Positions 51,601 to 60,226 of a stretch of 64,000 nucleotides of DNA are shown one piece after another. The stretch covers positions 3,534,001 to 3,598,000 of the forward strand of contig OY776214.1 in NCBI GenBank assembly GCA_963675425.1, given 5' to 3'. Under the pieces are notes generated by a model that saw only the letters and a list, made by a program, of their open reading frames with translations, ran no database searches and was not told the DNA's origin. This stretch comes from Sporobacter sp963675425. GTDB lineage: Bacteria; Bacillota; Clostridia; Oscillospirales; Oscillospiraceae. Numbering within the stretch: the first letter of the stretch is position 1; the number at the start of each line of letters is the position of its first letter. Position numbers and translations under genes: made by a program.

Positions 51601-53012
51601 TGTACGAAATGGTCATCGGGCTTGAAACCCACGTGGAGCTATCCACGAAGACAAAAATATTCTGCACCTGCACAACGCAGTTCGGCGGCGAGCCGAACAC
51701 GCACTGCTGCCCCATCTGCACCGGCCAGCCGGGCAGTCTGCCTGTTTTGAATGAACGCGTCGTGGAATACGCGGCAACCGCCGGCCTGGCGCTGGGCTGC
51801 CGGATTAATCCGCGCTCCATCATGGCGCGCAAGCATTACGTTTATCCCGACCTGCCGAAGGCTTACCAAATCAGCCAGTATGAAGAACCTTTATGCGAGG
51901 GCGGTTATGTCGAGCTCGACAGCGGCAAGAAAATTAACCTGACACGCATTCACATTGAAGAGGACGCCGGCAAGCTCGTCCATCAGGGCGGCGCGTTCTT
52001 TATCGACTACAACCGCGGCGGCGTGCCGCTCATCGAAATCGTCTCCGAGCCGGACTTCCGGAGCGCCGAGGAGGCTACGGAGTACCTGGAAAAGCTGCAG
52101 ACGATCCTGCGCACCGTCGGCGTGTCGGACTGCCGCATGCAGGAAGGCTCTATGCGCTGCGACGTCAACATCTCCCTGCGCCCCAAGGGCCAGGAATCCT
52201 TCGGTATACGCTCGGAAATTAAAAACCTTAACTCCTTCACATCTGTCGCCGCCGCTATCGCGCATGAATACGAGCGGCAAGAAGAAATATTGATGTCCGG
52301 CGGACAGGTGGTGCAGGAGACACGCCACTTCGACGCCGATACCGGGGAGACGTCTTCCCTGCGCGGCAAGGAAAATGCCGACGATTACCGCTACTTCCCC
52401 GAGCCGGACATTATCCCCGTTGTCATTCCTGACGACGTTCTCGGACGTCTGCGGGACGCCCTGCCCGAGCTGCCGGGTAAGAAGCTCCGGCGCTATGTGG
52501 ATGAGCTCGGCGTGCCGGAGGCCGACGCGCGCATGCTGACGAAGTACCGCAAGGTTTCAGAGTACTTTGAGCAGGCTGTCGAGGACCTCAGGAATCCGAA
52601 AACAGCCGCAACATTCATGATTACGCAGATGTTCAGCCTCATCCCGACCGAGGCTGAGCGCGAACACTGGTCCCCCATCGTTACCGCCGGACAGCTGAAT
52701 GCGCTTCTGAAGCTTTTGGAAAGCGATAAAATCAACCGCAACCTAGCCAAGCGCGTTTTCTCCCAGATGCTCGAATCCGGAAAGCCCGCCACGGACTTCA
52801 TCTCCGAAGAAGACCTGGCCGGCTTTGACCCTGCGCAGCTCAACGCCTTGTGTGAGGCGGCCATCTCTGAAAACGAAAAATCTGTTGCCGACTATAAGGC
52901 CGGCAAGGAGAAAGCCATCAAGGCTCTTGTCGGGTGTGTCATGCGCAACAGCAAAGGCCGAGCCAACGCCCTGGAGGCCGAGGAGCTTCTCAAAAAGCTG
53001 ATCACCGGCTGA
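51600..53012 (+). CDS. gatB: Asp/Glu-tRNA amidotransferase subunit B
   Basis: GatB binds the mischarged tRNA and activates the carboxylate with ATP. The 470-residue protein begins MYEMVIGLETHVELST, followed by the zinc cysteines FCTCTTQFGGEPNTHCCPIC. The DYNRGGVPLIEIVSEPD and GSMRCDVNIS segments follow, and the C-terminal tRNA-binding YqeY-like domain is present. ATG at 51600 shares its A with the gatA stop; a GTG one codon earlier is the alternative. A strong terminator follows. Confidence 0.97.
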   Translation: MYEMVIGLETHVELSTKTKIFCTCTTQFGGEPNTHCCPICTGQPGSLPVLNERVVEYAATAGLALGCRINPRSIMARKHYVYPDLPKAYQISQYEEPLCEGGYVELDSGKKINLTRIHIEEDAGKLVHQGGAFFIDYNRGGVPLIEIVSEPDFRSAEEATEYLEKLQTILRTVGVSDCRMQEGSMRCDVNISLRPKGQESFGIRSEIKNLNSFTSVAAAIAHEYERQEEILMSGGQVVQETRHFDADTGETSSLRGKENADDYRYFPEPDIIPVVIPDDVLGRLRDALPELPGKKLRRYVDELGVPEADARMLTKYRKVSEYFEQAVEDLRNPKTAATFMITQMFSLIPTEAEREHWSPIVTAGQLNALLKLLESDKINRNLAKRVFSQMLESGKPATDFISEEDLAGFDPAQLNALCEAAISENEKSVADYKAGKEKAIKALVGCVMRNSKGRANALEAEELLKKLITG

Positions 53013-53036
53013 CCGTATCAAGCAAGATTTAGAAAA

Positions 53037-53077
53037 AACAACGCATTGTCACCGTTGGCTGACAATGCGTTGTTTTT
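53037..53077 (+). terminator. Strong terminator after gatCAB
   Basis: AACAACGCATTGTCA pairs perfectly with TGACAATGCGTTGTT over an 8-nt loop, followed by TTT. Confidence 0.9.
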
Positions 53078-53140
53078 ATAGGGCTTCTAAAACGTTTGTC
53101 CGGCGGCTATACAGCCCGGGACGCTTACGTTCGGTATGTG

Positions 53141-54832
53141 TTACACCTGTCCGGCCAGCCATGTGGGAAAATCATAATAAACCGGCTGGCTTTCCGGGTC
53201 GGGATAATCGGGAATCATGCCCAGCCGCCAGACGGACAGGCCCGTCACGCCAAACATCCGGGCCAGCTCCATTTTTATGTCCACACTGCGCATATCCTCA
53301 TACCAGGCTATGTTATCGGTGTTATCCGTATCGTTGTGATAACTTATGTATGGATTTTGATATTTAACGGAGTATGTGATGACGGCGGCCGGGTCCGTCA
53401 TCCGGCTATATACGGCGTCAATATCCGGCTTGTAGGACGAGGCATTAATGACCTTGCCGTCCACAAGCTTCCACTGGATGACGGTAAAGTTTATCGCCAA
53501 AGCGAGCTTGCTCGTGTCACCCACACCCGTATCGGGATCTGTCGCGGCCTTAAGCGCCGCATAGATCTCATAAAACGGGGATACCGGCGTGGCTGTAAAC
53601 CCGGCGTCCATCTCCGCCTGGGTCAGGGTATTTGCCGCATAGTCGTGTGCCATTAGAATAACCCTGTCGGCCAGGTCTCCGATCATTTTGTAATCGTAAG
53701 CGTTGTAATAAACACCGTCTGTTGTGACGGGATGGACACAGACGTAAAGCGAGGCACCTAGCTTGTCCAGCTCCGTTTTAAGTGCCTGAAGGAACAAATT
53801 CAAGCCGTCTTTCAGCGCATCCCCCCGCATCTCCTCAAAGTCTATCGTCACGCCCGTATATTGTCCGCCTTGCAGCTGCGCAGTAATTTGCGACACCGCA
53901 TCCGCACGCAAAGTCTCGTCCGTCAGGATCGCTGTACAGGGATTTGTTACTGTGCCGTCCGCCAGCGTTACCTTCTGTAGCGCGCTCATGAACACGCTGA
54001 GCTGGCGCGCCGCGCCGCTGTCGGATGCCAGCTGCAGCACTTCTTCTGAGCCGTCGGGGATGACATGGCCGTTGCCGCCCGATGCGGTCGTGTTAAGCCG
54101 GACACCGCTGTCCGCAAACTCCAGCTGGCTCCAGCCAAAGGATACGGCGTCAAAATCACGGATCAGGTCTTTCTGTGGATAGGCCTTGACGGCGTAAAAG
54201 GCATGGGACCAGCCAAGCTTTGAATCATACCGCTCATGCAGGCGGATCATCATCGCCGCCGCCTGCTCGCGCAGGGCGTAATCCGACGGACCGAACGTCG
54301 TCGGCGTCAGGCCGTTAATAATGCCAAAATCATAGGCCATGGCGATGTAGGGCGCGTTGGTTGAAACGTCATTAAACGGCAGGTCCACGTTTTTCATCGT
54401 GCCGGCCAGAGACTCAAAGCCCAGCGCACGTACGAGCATGACAGCCATTTCCTCCCGGGTAATGTAATCATCCGGGCGGTATGATTTACTGTCGGTGGTG
54501 ACGGCACCGTTATAAACAGCCGTCTCGACCTCATCATAATACCAGGCAGCCTTATCGGCATTGTCCTCAAACGAGGGCGATTCCGGCGCAACAAGCTCCC
54601 AGCCGAATAGCCGCACCAGCATCGCGGCAAACTCCGAACGCTTAACATCGCTGCCGTAACCGAACTGACCGTCGCCGTAGCCGTCCATGACACCCAGTCC
54701 GACTACCTCGCTAATATACGATGCCGCCCAGGAGTCAGACGGGACGTCGTTAAAGTCCGCCGCCGCTGCCGACGGCATAAGCCCGACTAATAAAACAAGC
54801 AGGCATACGATACTGATAATTCTTTTTTTCAC
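53141..54832 (-). CDS. Secreted SLH protein with GH18-type glycosidase domain
   Basis: The 563-residue product has a signal peptide (cleavage after SAAAA near residue 25) and three SLH domains at about 26-205 (FNDVPSDSWAASYI, FEDNADKAAWYYDEV, FNDVSTNAPYIAMAYDFGIING). A GH18 barrel continues to the end. The active-site strand reads YTGVTIDFEEM near residue 329, with the essential D-x-E retained, as in the YaaH/SleL spore cortex hydrolases and related GH18 proteins. It probably binds the wall through SLH and cuts peptidoglycan or another GlcNAc polymer. Start GTG with AGAAGGTG upstream. Confidence 0.85.
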   Translation of the reverse strand: MKKRIISIVCLLVLLVGLMPSAAAADFNDVPSDSWAASYISEVVGLGVMDGYGDGQFGYGSDVKRSEFAAMLVRLFGWELVAPESPSFEDNADKAAWYYDEVETAVYNGAVTTDSKSYRPDDYITREEMAVMLVRALGFESLAGTMKNVDLPFNDVSTNAPYIAMAYDFGIINGLTPTTFGPSDYALREQAAAMMIRLHERYDSKLGWSHAFYAVKAYPQKDLIRDFDAVSFGWSQLEFADSGVRLNTTASGGNGHVIPDGSEEVLQLASDSGAARQLSVFMSALQKVTLADGTVTNPCTAILTDETLRADAVSQITAQLQGGQYTGVTIDFEEMRGDALKDGLNLFLQALKTELDKLGASLYVCVHPVTTDGVYYNAYDYKMIGDLADRVILMAHDYAANTLTQAEMDAGFTATPVSPFYEIYAALKAATDPDTGVGDTSKLALAINFTVIQWKLVDGKVINASSYKPDIDAVYSRMTDPAAVITYSVKYQNPYISYHNDTDNTDNIAWYEDMRSVDIKMELARMFGVTGLSVWRLGMIPDYPDPESQPVYYDFPTWLAGQV

Positions 54833-54946
54833 ACTGGCACCTTCTCTATTTCTGCTGCGCCGGCTTTTAGCATTTGCCGACGCATAGCGTATGTATTTTT
54901 ATTAAGACGACTGCCTGCAGAAAAAGTTTCCAGGCCGGCGTTTTGT

Positions 54947-54979
54947 ATTGTCACCGTTTATCTCACACTGGTTGACAAT
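54947..54979 (+). promoter_or_regulatory. Candidate BirA (biotin repressor) operator
   Basis: TTGTCACC (54948-54955), 15 bp, GTTGACAA (54971-54978) is an imperfect inverted repeat with the spacing of the BirA site (TTGTTAAC-N15-GTTAACAA in Firmicutes). It covers the -35 of the birA promoter, so biotin-loaded BirA would repress birA-bioY. Confidence 0.65.
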
Positions 54980-55000
54980 GTGTTTTGTTTTTCTTATAAT
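54972..55000 (+). promoter_or_regulatory. Consensus promoter for birA-bioY
   Basis: TTGACA (54972-54977), exactly 17 bp, TATAAT (54995-55000). Confidence 0.88.
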
Positions 55001-55027
55001 GAGGGCCATTGAAACGAGGGATACACA

Positions 55028-56014
55028 TTGGAGCTGAAAGAACAGGTTCTTAAAGAACTGGAAAATTACAAGGGCGAATATATATCAGGCGGCAAGCTGG
55101 CACAGACACTGCATTTTAGCCGTAATGCCGTCTGGAAGGCCGTTAAATCACTTCTGGCGGACGGGCACGACATACACGCTGTCACGAACAGGGGTTACTG
55201 TCTCCTGCCGTCCAGCAACGTGCTGACAGCCGCAGCTGTTGTAAAGCATCTCGGCGCGCTAACCGGTGTATTTAATATTGACGTGCGTAAGTCTGTCACC
55301 TCAACGAACACGGTTTTAAAGGGACTGGCCGCGCAGGGCGAACAGGAAGGCAAGGTCATCATCGCCGAAGAGCAGACGGCCGGGCGCGGCCGCCTTGGCC
55401 GCAGCTTTTATTCACCCGCCGCATCGGGTATCTATTTCAGCGTCCTTCTGCGCCCCACTGTCCAGACCGCTGACGCGACACTCATGACGACGGCGGCGGC
55501 CGTTGCTGTTGCGCAGGCGGTCGAGTCGGTTACCGGAGCCAAGGCCCAGATCAAATGGGTTAACGATATATTCTGCGGCGACAAAAAAGTCTGCGGGATT
55601 CTGACGGAGGGCTCCTTTGATATGGAAAGCGGCGCAATGGATTACGCCGTTGTCGGCATTGGGGTCAATATCACGCCGCCGGCGGGCGGTTTTCCGGACG
55701 AAATAAATAATGTCGCTACGGCCGTCTGCGGCCAGGAGCGTGTGCCGCCCGGCATTCGCGGCCGTCTGATCGCCGAAATATTAACGCGCTTTTGGGGCTT
55801 TTATAAAAACCTGTCCGGCAAAGAATACCTGGATGAATACAAAGCGCGCTCCCTCATCGTCGGAAAAGACGTGGACGTGATAACCGGTGACAGCATCCGT
55901 CCGGCGAGGGCTCTGGATATTGACGATAGCTGCCGGCTCGTTGTCCGATTTCCTGACGGCACCGTCAAAACACTGTCGTCCGGCGAGGTCAGTATTAAAC
56001 CACGCAGAGAATAA
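55028..56014 (+). CDS. birA: Biotin--[acetyl-CoA carboxylase] ligase / biotin repressor
   Basis: BirA attaches biotin to carboxyl-carrier proteins and, in group II, represses biotin genes. The 328-residue protein has the N-terminal winged HTH (KGEYISGGKLAQTLHFSRNAVWKAVKSL, residues 14-42), the biotinyl-AMP loop GRGRLGRSF near 117, the KWVNDIF motif near 180 and a C-terminal SH3-like domain. This is the group II, DNA-binding form, matching the operator upstream. The start is TTG with GAGGG 8 nt before it. Confidence 0.95.
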   Translation: MELKEQVLKELENYKGEYISGGKLAQTLHFSRNAVWKAVKSLLADGHDIHAVTNRGYCLLPSSNVLTAAAVVKHLGALTGVFNIDVRKSVTSTNTVLKGLAAQGEQEGKVIIAEEQTAGRGRLGRSFYSPAASGIYFSVLLRPTVQTADATLMTTAAAVAVAQAVESVTGAKAQIKWVNDIFCGDKKVCGILTEGSFDMESGAMDYAVVGIGVNITPPAGGFPDEINNVATAVCGQERVPPGIRGRLIAEILTRFWGFYKNLSGKEYLDEYKARSLIVGKDVDVITGDSIRPARALDIDDSCRLVVRFPDGTVKTLSSGEVSIKPRRE

Positions 56015-56090
56015 GGCTTCCCGCCTTAAGCCGAAAACTATAAAACCTCCCTGACGGAGGCAACTTTTACAAATTATTTGGGAGGATTTA

Positions 56091-56618
56091 ATGAAGACGA
56101 GAGACATGGTATTTACAGCGGTCTTCGCCGCCGTCCTTTGCGCCTTAGCGCCACTGGCTCTTCCCGTCGGGCCTGTGCCGATATCTCTGGCAACCTTTGT
56201 GATCTATCTGTCCGCCGCCATTCTCAATTGGAAGTTCGGGACGCTGTCCGTTATCGTCTACGTGGCTCTGGGACTTGTTGGGCTGCCTGTCTTTTCCGGA
56301 TTTGAAGGCGGCATACATAAGCTTGTCGGGCCGACGGGCGGGTTTATCGTCGGTTACATTGTCATGGCGCTTGTCATCGGCCTGATCGTTACGCAAAACC
56401 CACGGAAAAGATGGATCTACCCGGCCGCCATGGCTGTAGGTACCATAATGCTGTACGTGTGCGGGCTGGCCTGGTTTATGTACTCGACCGGCTCCACACT
56501 CGGCGCCTCTCTCATGGCCTGTGTTATCCCGTTCCTGCCGGGCGACGTTGTCAAAATCATTCTCGCGTCGGTTATTTCTCCGAGACTGAGAAAAATCATT
56601 GAGCGCCATGCGGGATAG
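56091..56618 (+). CDS. bioY: Biotin transporter BioY
   Basis: BioY is the membrane S-component that takes up biotin. The 175-residue protein has about six helices and the BioY motifs PLALPVGPVPISLATFVIYL near residue 23 and GLVGLPVFSGFEGG followed by LVGPTGGFIVGYI near 80. No ecfAT genes are nearby, so it uses a shared ECF module or works alone. It lies 76 bp after birA, with GGGAGG before the ATG. A short CCTCC/GGAGG hairpin lies in the gap (56046-56060). Biotin uptake, rather than synthesis, is implied at this locus. Confidence 0.95.
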   Translation: MKTRDMVFTAVFAAVLCALAPLALPVGPVPISLATFVIYLSAAILNWKFGTLSVIVYVALGLVGLPVFSGFEGGIHKLVGPTGGFIVGYIVMALVIGLIVTQNPRKRWIYPAAMAVGTIMLYVCGLAWFMYSTGSTLGASLMACVIPFLPGDVVKIILASVISPRLRKIIERHAG

Positions 56619-56647
56619 GCTTGTATCCTGTTCACCCCGTGCATAAT

Positions 56648-56726
56648 AAAGCCTTCCCCCTGGGGGGGGAAGGTGGATAACCCTCATCAGTCTGCAGTGC
56701 TGACAGCTTCCCCCAGGGGAAGCCTT
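56648..56726. repeat. Dispersed intergenic repeat, copy C (opposite orientation)
   Basis: Left end AAAGCCTTCCCCCTGGGGGG ... CCCTCATCAG and right end GACAGCTTCCCCCAGGGGAA ... GCCTT. It corresponds to copy A read on the other strand, with a shorter middle; the ends pair as inverted repeats. Confidence 0.75.
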
Positions 56727-56848
56727 ATCCAATGCGGTAAATGGCATTTCACGCCGTACTTACACCACAAAAAGGACAACTGCAACGAGACCCGCAGGTC
56801 GAGAGCCTTAATATTCGGCAAAGCCCCGGAGGCCTTTGTCGATAACCT

Positions 56849-56876
56849 AAAAAGGACGACAGTGTCGTCCTTTTTT
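56849..56876. terminator. Bidirectional terminator between bioY and phoU
   Basis: AAAAAGGACGAC pairs with GTCGTCCTTTTT around AGT, giving T-runs on both strands. Confidence 0.9.
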
Positions 56877-56899
56877 GTCATATTCAAAAATAAAGACTG

Positions 56900-57556
56900 C
56901 TATATGCCGCCGAGCTTCGGATGGCTGCCGGTGATGGAGTATTCCACCCACTCCGCGACATTGACGGCATGATCGCCAATGCGCTCAAAGTACTTGGCGA
57001 TCATCATGATATCCATAAACAGCTCACCTCTCGTGTCACCCACGGAGATTGAGCGGATTAACTCTTCTTTAATCCGTACAAATATATCGTCGACGATATC
57101 GTCGCAATCCATAACCGAACGGGCCAGCGAGATATCCTTGTTGACGAATGACGATACGGCGTCATTGACCATATCGATCGTAGCCCTGGCCATCTCACCG
57201 ATATGCAGGTCGCTCTTAAAATCGGCATAATTCGTAATGTATTTTGAGATTTCGGATATATCGGCCGCCTGGTCGCCGATGCGCTCCATATCTGAGATCA
57301 TCTTCATCGCGGCGGAAATCAGGCGCAGGTCTTTCGCCACTGGCTGCTGCTGCAGGAGCAGCCGCAGGCACAGCGATTCAATAAGCCGCTCCTTCTGGTC
57401 AATATCACGCTCAATGGCCTGAGCCTCCGTGCGCTGCTCAACACTGCTGTCCATTACGGCCTTCGTGCAGGCCTCGATGGCGTTAACGCAGAGGGCCCCC
57501 ATCTCAACCAGTTCATAATTAAGCGTTTCCAGCTGCTGTTCAAAATGCGCTCTCAT
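56900..57556 (-). CDS. phoU: Phosphate-specific transport accessory protein PhoU
   Basis: PhoU links the Pst transporter to the PhoR sensor and limits phosphate uptake. The 218-residue protein consists of two three-helix PhoU repeats, each with the metal-binding E/DxxxD pattern (ERIGDQAADI near 93 and ERIGDHAVNVAEW near 197). The start overlaps the pstB stop (TAATG). Last gene of the pst operon. Confidence 0.95.
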   Translation of the reverse strand: MRAHFEQQLETLNYELVEMGALCVNAIEACTKAVMDSSVEQRTEAQAIERDIDQKERLIESLCLRLLLQQQPVAKDLRLISAAMKMISDMERIGDQAADISEISKYITNYADFKSDLHIGEMARATIDMVNDAVSSFVNKDISLARSVMDCDDIVDDIFVRIKEELIRSISVGDTRGELFMDIMMIAKYFERIGDHAVNVAEWVEYSITGSHPKLGGI

Positions 57557-58305
57557 TAACCGAACCTCCCCGTAATATAATCCTCGGTACGCTTGTCGAC
57601 CGGTACGGAAAACAGTGATTCCGTCTTGCCGAACTCCACGACCTCTCCAAGCAGGAAGAAAGCCGTCTTATCAGATATACGCGCCGCCTGCTGCATATTA
57701 TGCGTGACGATAATGATCGTATAATTCTTTTTAAGCTCCATGACAAGTTCTTCAATCTTGGATGTGGAAATCGGGTCAAGCGCACTTGTCGGCTCGTCCA
57801 TAAGCAGCACATCCGGCTGAACCGCCATGGCTCGGGCAATACACAATCGCTGCTGCTGACCACCGGACAGTCCGAGCGCGCTTTTCTTAAGCCGATCCTT
57901 AACCTCGTCCCAGATTGCGGCGTTCCGAAGAGACTGCTCAACAATCTCGTCCAGTTTGGCCTTATTACGCACACCGTGCGTTCTCGGACCATAGGCAATA
58001 TTGTCGTACGTACTCATGGGAAACGGATTGGGTTTTTGAAACACCATACCCACTCGTTTTCTTAAATGATTGACGTCCATATCGCCGTAGATGTTTTCCC
58101 CGTCAAGCAGGACTTCGCCAGTAATTTTGCAGCCTTCAATCAAATCATTCATACGGTTGAGCGATTTTAATAGCGTGGATTTGCCACAGCCGGACGGACC
58201 GATAAAGGCTGTGATCTCAGCCGGCTGAATCTTGAGATCGACGTCTTTTATAGCATGAAAATCCGTGTAATACAGATTTAGATTTTTAATGCTGAACTTA
58301 TCCAT
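57556..58305 (-). CDS. pstB: Phosphate ABC transporter ATPase
   Basis: The 249-residue ATPase has Walker A GPSGCGKST near residue 36, signature LSGGQQQRLCIARA near 146, Walker B VLLMDEPTSALD and the H-loop THNMQQA. It powers phosphate import through PstCA. It begins 3 bp after pstA with SD GAGGTAGGA. Confidence 0.97.
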   Translation of the reverse strand: MDKFSIKNLNLYYTDFHAIKDVDLKIQPAEITAFIGPSGCGKSTLLKSLNRMNDLIEGCKITGEVLLDGENIYGDMDVNHLRKRVGMVFQKPNPFPMSTYDNIAYGPRTHGVRNKAKLDEIVEQSLRNAAIWDEVKDRLKKSALGLSGGQQQRLCIARAMAVQPDVLLMDEPTSALDPISTSKIEELVMELKKNYTIIIVTHNMQQAARISDKTAFFLLGEVVEFGKTESLFSVPVDKRTEDYITGRFG

Positions 58306-58308
58306 ATC

Positions 58309-59175
58309 CTACCTCACAGATACTTTTTTAACAAGGACCTTTGACAACGCGTTGATTCCAACCACAAGAATGAGCAGAACAACAGCTGTGGCATACGTCT
58401 CGTCAATGTGCAGGCCCTCCGTAGAAAGCATATACATATGCGTGGCGAGTGTCCGTCCTGATTCCAACAATGTACTCGGCGTTCCGGGCGCCGCTGTTCC
58501 AGCAGTGAATATAAGCGCCGCCGTCTCGCCGACGATACGTCCGACACTTAAAATAACACCTGCCAGTATACCCTGCATCGCCGAGGGCAGGATGATTCTG
58601 AATACGGTACGAAGCCGTCCGGCCCCAAGGCCGAAGCTGCCTTCCCGAAACGTATCCGGCACGGCCTTGATGGACTCCTCCGTCGTACGCATGATTGTCG
58701 GGAGCACCATGATCGACAGTGTCATAGCACCCGCCAGCATCGAATATTTCTTCAGCAATACGACAAACATCAAATATCCAAACAGGCCGTAAACAATCGA
58801 CGGTATGCCGGCCAGCGTTTCAGTAGTCGTCCTCACGACCTTCACAAGCCTGTTCCCCCGGCTGGCATACTCCGTTAAATATATGGCGGAGAAAATGCCG
58901 AGAGGCGCCGATATGATCAGAGATGAAACCGTCATGGTAATGGTATTGACTATCGCCGGCATCATCGAGACATTATCAGAGTTATAGTGCCAGGCAAACA
59001 GCGATGGCTTAAGCTGCGGGATACCTTTGATGAGGATATAGCCAACCAGCGAGATCAGGATAACGACTGTAATAACCATTGCCAGTATTACAAGGATATA
59101 TAAAATGAGCGAAATAGGATGTTTGCTGTAATTCTTCATCTTTTGTGTAAATGACGTTGTGTTTATAGCCTTCAT
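58309..59175 (-). CDS. pstA: Phosphate ABC transporter permease PstA
   Basis: The 288-residue protein has six membrane helices and the ABC-permease EAA-like loop with FGLGAGRLRTVFRIILPSA near residue 185. GIPSIVYGLFGYLMFV is characteristic of Pst permeases. The start overlaps the pstC stop (ATGA). Confidence 0.95.
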   Translation of the reverse strand: MKAINTTSFTQKMKNYSKHPISLILYILVILAMVITVVILISLVGYILIKGIPQLKPSLFAWHYNSDNVSMMPAIVNTITMTVSSLIISAPLGIFSAIYLTEYASRGNRLVKVVRTTTETLAGIPSIVYGLFGYLMFVVLLKKYSMLAGAMTLSIMVLPTIMRTTEESIKAVPDTFREGSFGLGAGRLRTVFRIILPSAMQGILAGVILSVGRIVGETAALIFTAGTAAPGTPSTLLESGRTLATHMYMLSTEGLHIDETYATAVVLLILVVGINALSKVLVKKVSVR

Positions 59176-60026
59176 AACTGCTCCTTCCTTTTGACGAGTG
59201 AAATCGACAGATTGATAATCAGTATGAAGACAAACAGCACGACGGCTGTAGCAAATAACGCCTCGCGGTGCAGGTCGGCCGCGTAACCCATTTCTATAAC
59301 AATATTAGCCGTCAGGGTCCGCACGCCCGACAGTAGGCTATTGGGAATAATAGGCTGATTGCCCGCGACCATAATGACGGCCATCGTCTCGCCGATCGCG
59401 CGGCCGATCCCTAAAATAACGGCCGCTGTGATCCCCGATTTCGCCGCCGGGATCAAAACGGAAAATACGGTCCGCTCGTGCGTGGCACCCAGAGCCAGCG
59501 AACCCTCGTAAAAATGCTCCGGCACGGCCCGTATGGACGATTCCGACACCTGAATGATCGTAGGCAGGATCATGATACCCAATAATAACGACGCCGTCAA
59601 TAAACATTTACCGCTGCTCGCCCCCGTCATCTGCTGGATGATCGGCACCATGACGACTAGACCGAAAAATCCGTAGACAATGGAAGGGATTCCGGCCAGC
59701 AGCTCGAGTGACGGTTTGAGTATCTTATACAGACCCTTCGGACAGAAGCGCGCCATAAAGATCGCGCACATGAGCCCAATCGGAACACCGACAATGATTG
59801 CGCCGGCCGTGACATAAATACTGCCAATGATCATCGGCAGTATGCCGTACAGGTCGCTGGACGGTTTCCATGTTGTACCGAGCAAAAAATTAAATACCCC
59901 GATCTTACCAATGGCCGGAACGCCGTTTGCAAACAGGAAAATGCAAATCAGCGCAACCGCGAGAATCGAGGTGCATGCCGCTATTAAAAACAGCACTTTC
60001 ATAAATACTTCTTTACGCTTGATCAT
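59172..60026 (-). CDS. pstC: Phosphate ABC transporter permease PstC
   Basis: The 284-residue partner of PstA has six helices, GIPSIVYGFFGLVVMVP near residue 108 and the loop LALGATHERTVFSVLIPAA near 180. The ATG at 60026 (MIKRKEVF) follows a GGGGGG SD by a few nucleotides; the longer frame from 60053 has none. It lies 200 bp after pstS, with a stable hairpin between them. Confidence 0.94.
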   Translation of the reverse strand: MIKRKEVFMKVLFLIAACTSILAVALICIFLFANGVPAIGKIGVFNFLLGTTWKPSSDLYGILPMIIGSIYVTAGAIIVGVPIGLMCAIFMARFCPKGLYKILKPSLELLAGIPSIVYGFFGLVVMVPIIQQMTGASSGKCLLTASLLLGIMILPTIIQVSESSIRAVPEHFYEGSLALGATHERTVFSVLIPAAKSGITAAVILGIGRAIGETMAVIMVAGNQPIIPNSLLSGVRTLTANIVIEMGYAADLHREALFATAVVLFVFILIINLSISLVKRKEQL

Positions 60027-60178
60027 ACTAACCCCCCATGCGCAGCTGCGCATAAAAAGATTTTAAGATACCCCGCACAGGGGTTTATATATACAGCCAT
60101 GTCGCGTACCCCGCCGGCAGATCATCAATGGGATTTACATCCTAATGTGTTAATCAGTAACACTTTCCACTCACGACA

Positions 60179-60212
60179 ATTGAGCCTGAGGATCACATGC
60201 CTCAGGCTCAAT
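60179..60212 (-). other. Stable hairpin between pstS and pstC
   Basis: ATTGAGCCTGAGG and CCTCAGGCTCAAT form a perfect 13-bp stem with an 8-nt loop. On the transcript strand no T-run follows, so it looks more like a 3'-stabilising or partial-termination element that favours pstS over the membrane components. Confidence 0.6.
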
Positions 60213-60226
60213 CAATCTACTGTTGT

